Shown here: positions 63,340-64,000 of the stretch, one piece after another
Layout: each line of letters opens with the position of its first letter
Position numbering within the stretch: position 1 is the first letter of the stretch
From: Datisca glomerata
Lineage: Eukaryota; Streptophyta; Magnoliopsida; Cucurbitales; Datiscaceae
NCBI GenBank assembly: GCA_003255025.1
Contig: QANY01013371.1
Span: forward strand, 827,263-891,262
DNA length: 64,000 nt
Direction of reading: 5' to 3'
Notes under the pieces: generated by a model
Seen by the model: the letters and a program-made list of their open reading frames with translations, nothing else
What the model was told of the DNA's origin: nothing
Database searches by the model: none
Made by a program: the position numbers and the translations under genes

Positions 63340-64000
63340 CAAATTGAGATCCAAGGGAGAAGCTTGGTCTAGTTTCAAGTGAAGTTGGCTTCGGTCCTTG
63401 ATCATTCGCTACCGTCTTCTTCACTTTTTTGCTCTCTCATCCACATATGGTGATTCAAGAGCTTTGCTTTTCTTGACCAACCGTTTTCTTCCTTTCGACT
63501 TCTTTGAAGATCTGCATTTGCTCCTCAAATCCTTCACCAATACTTCCTTATGTTGGCCTTCATCTTTCCCTTCCTTTTGGCCTTGATATTGTTCATGCTC
63601 TTATTTATCAATATAAAGTATATCAGTAATAATATTCATATTTTTTTATGAACAATATATAATTTTCTTACTGCTTCTTGCTGCCCAGCTTGTTGGTCTA
63701 ATCTTAAAAAAAAAAATTTAATGTCTTTTGATATTGTATTCAAGCTTTCAAATATCAAATGCAATTGTTCCTTTGTTTCGTCATCGACTCTTGGTCCGCT
63801 ACTATCTGCTACTCCTTCATTCTTATGAGGTTTCTTCATTAGTCTTTCAAATGAGTCATCTTCCTCGGATTGGACAATAGCCATTATTGGTTCCTTTCCT
63901 TTTGCCGTTGTCTCTTCGGTGTTACAGAAAGGCTCCGTGTATAGTGCTTCCACTTCCTTCCGGGTCGGTACCATTCTTGTCAACACGATTCGAAGTTATT
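63340..64000 (-). pseudogene. DUF1985-type MULE protein, C-terminal part, partial at window end
   Basis: From the window end on minus, an open stretch (63986-63636) includes EEDDSFERLMKKPHKNEG and KEQLHLIFESLNTISKDIKF, then QQEAVRKLYIV. A splice donor-like or broken section follows, and 63590-63340 gives LVKDLRSKCRSSKKSKGRK, KSKALESPYVDERAKK and, past a stop, SPLDLNLI / GSQFD-like ending. This parallels 42930-43533 on plus (FEQLMRTPRNKAKE, KEQLRLIYATLTTISNDINL, SPYVTNKKLRK). It is better preserved than the 41 kb copy in its first part. The N-terminus and DUF1985 domain would lie beyond 64000. Confidence 0.62.

Larger units (their letters stand above)
61400..64000. mobile_element. Second MULE of the DUF1985 family, inverted and cut by the window end
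   Basis: A leader (61445-61530, shared with 23385-23480) precedes a 5'UTR-like region and then the C-terminal exons of a mudrA gene on plus (62200-62820). After the shared intergenic block (63115-63175) the 3' end of a DUF1985-type gene follows on minus (from the window end to 63340). This is the mirror image of the element at 41-49 kb. Most of the transposase is missing between about 62100 and 62200, so this is an internally deleted copy. The far end lies outside the window. Confidence 0.68.

Overview
The window is nuclear DNA from a flowering plant, almost certainly a eudicot. It is AT-rich, most genes have several GT-AG introns, and it carries plant-specific families (plastid glutamine synthetase, AWPM-19, BPM-type MATH-BTB, a VQ-motif fragment) and typical plant transposons (MULE with DUF1985 gene, hAT, PIF/Harbinger-like, LINE, SINE, LTR). 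Nothing identifies the species. Exon borders below come from reading splice sites by eye and checking that frames and total lengths close.

Left third (1-24.8 kb), transposon-rich. Positions 1-14107 are a near-identical tandem array with a 6960-bp unit: the 187-bp tail of one copy, then full copies at 188-7147 and 7148-14107. Each unit holds a dead GMC-oxidoreductase (HOTHEAD / mandelonitrile-lyase-like) pseudogene, an unrecognised stretch with a weak mitochondrial or mitovirus-like remnant, and a dispersed repeat. That repeat was entered by a Harbinger-like element, which itself contains a Pack-MULE-like element and a foldback MITE. To the right are a broken LINE (14.3-17.2 kb), a SINE-like element, an intact F-box gene (17.7-18.9 kb), AT-rich repeats, and a hAT-type element (23.2-24.8 kb) carrying a captured VQ-motif gene fragment.

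Middle (25-39 kb), gene-rich, all on the minus strand: an AWPM-19-like membrane protein gene (4 exons, 169 aa), chloroplast glutamine synthetase GS2 (13 coding exons, 432 aa, plus a 5'UTR intron), an armadillo-repeat membrane protein (2 exons, 835 aa) and an organellar guanylate kinase (294 aa). A SINE with a clear 13-bp target-site duplication lies at 36.1-36.3 kb.

Right part (40-64 kb): a decayed MULE (about 41-49.2 kb) with a DUF1985-type gene on plus and a mudrA-type transposase on minus, converging on an LTR insertion; a BPM-like MATH-BTB gene (51.1-54.1 kb, plus, 410 aa); two tandem dienelactone-hydrolase-family genes (minus, 239 aa each, identical exon lengths); and, cut by the window end, a second member of the same MULE family in the opposite orientation.

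The ordinary genes have no evident joint pathway; they look like a normal plant neighbourhood. The unusual content is the recent tandem array with nested elements, the convergent two-gene MULE family, and gene fragments captured by transposons. I saw no defence system, CRISPR array or biosynthetic cluster.
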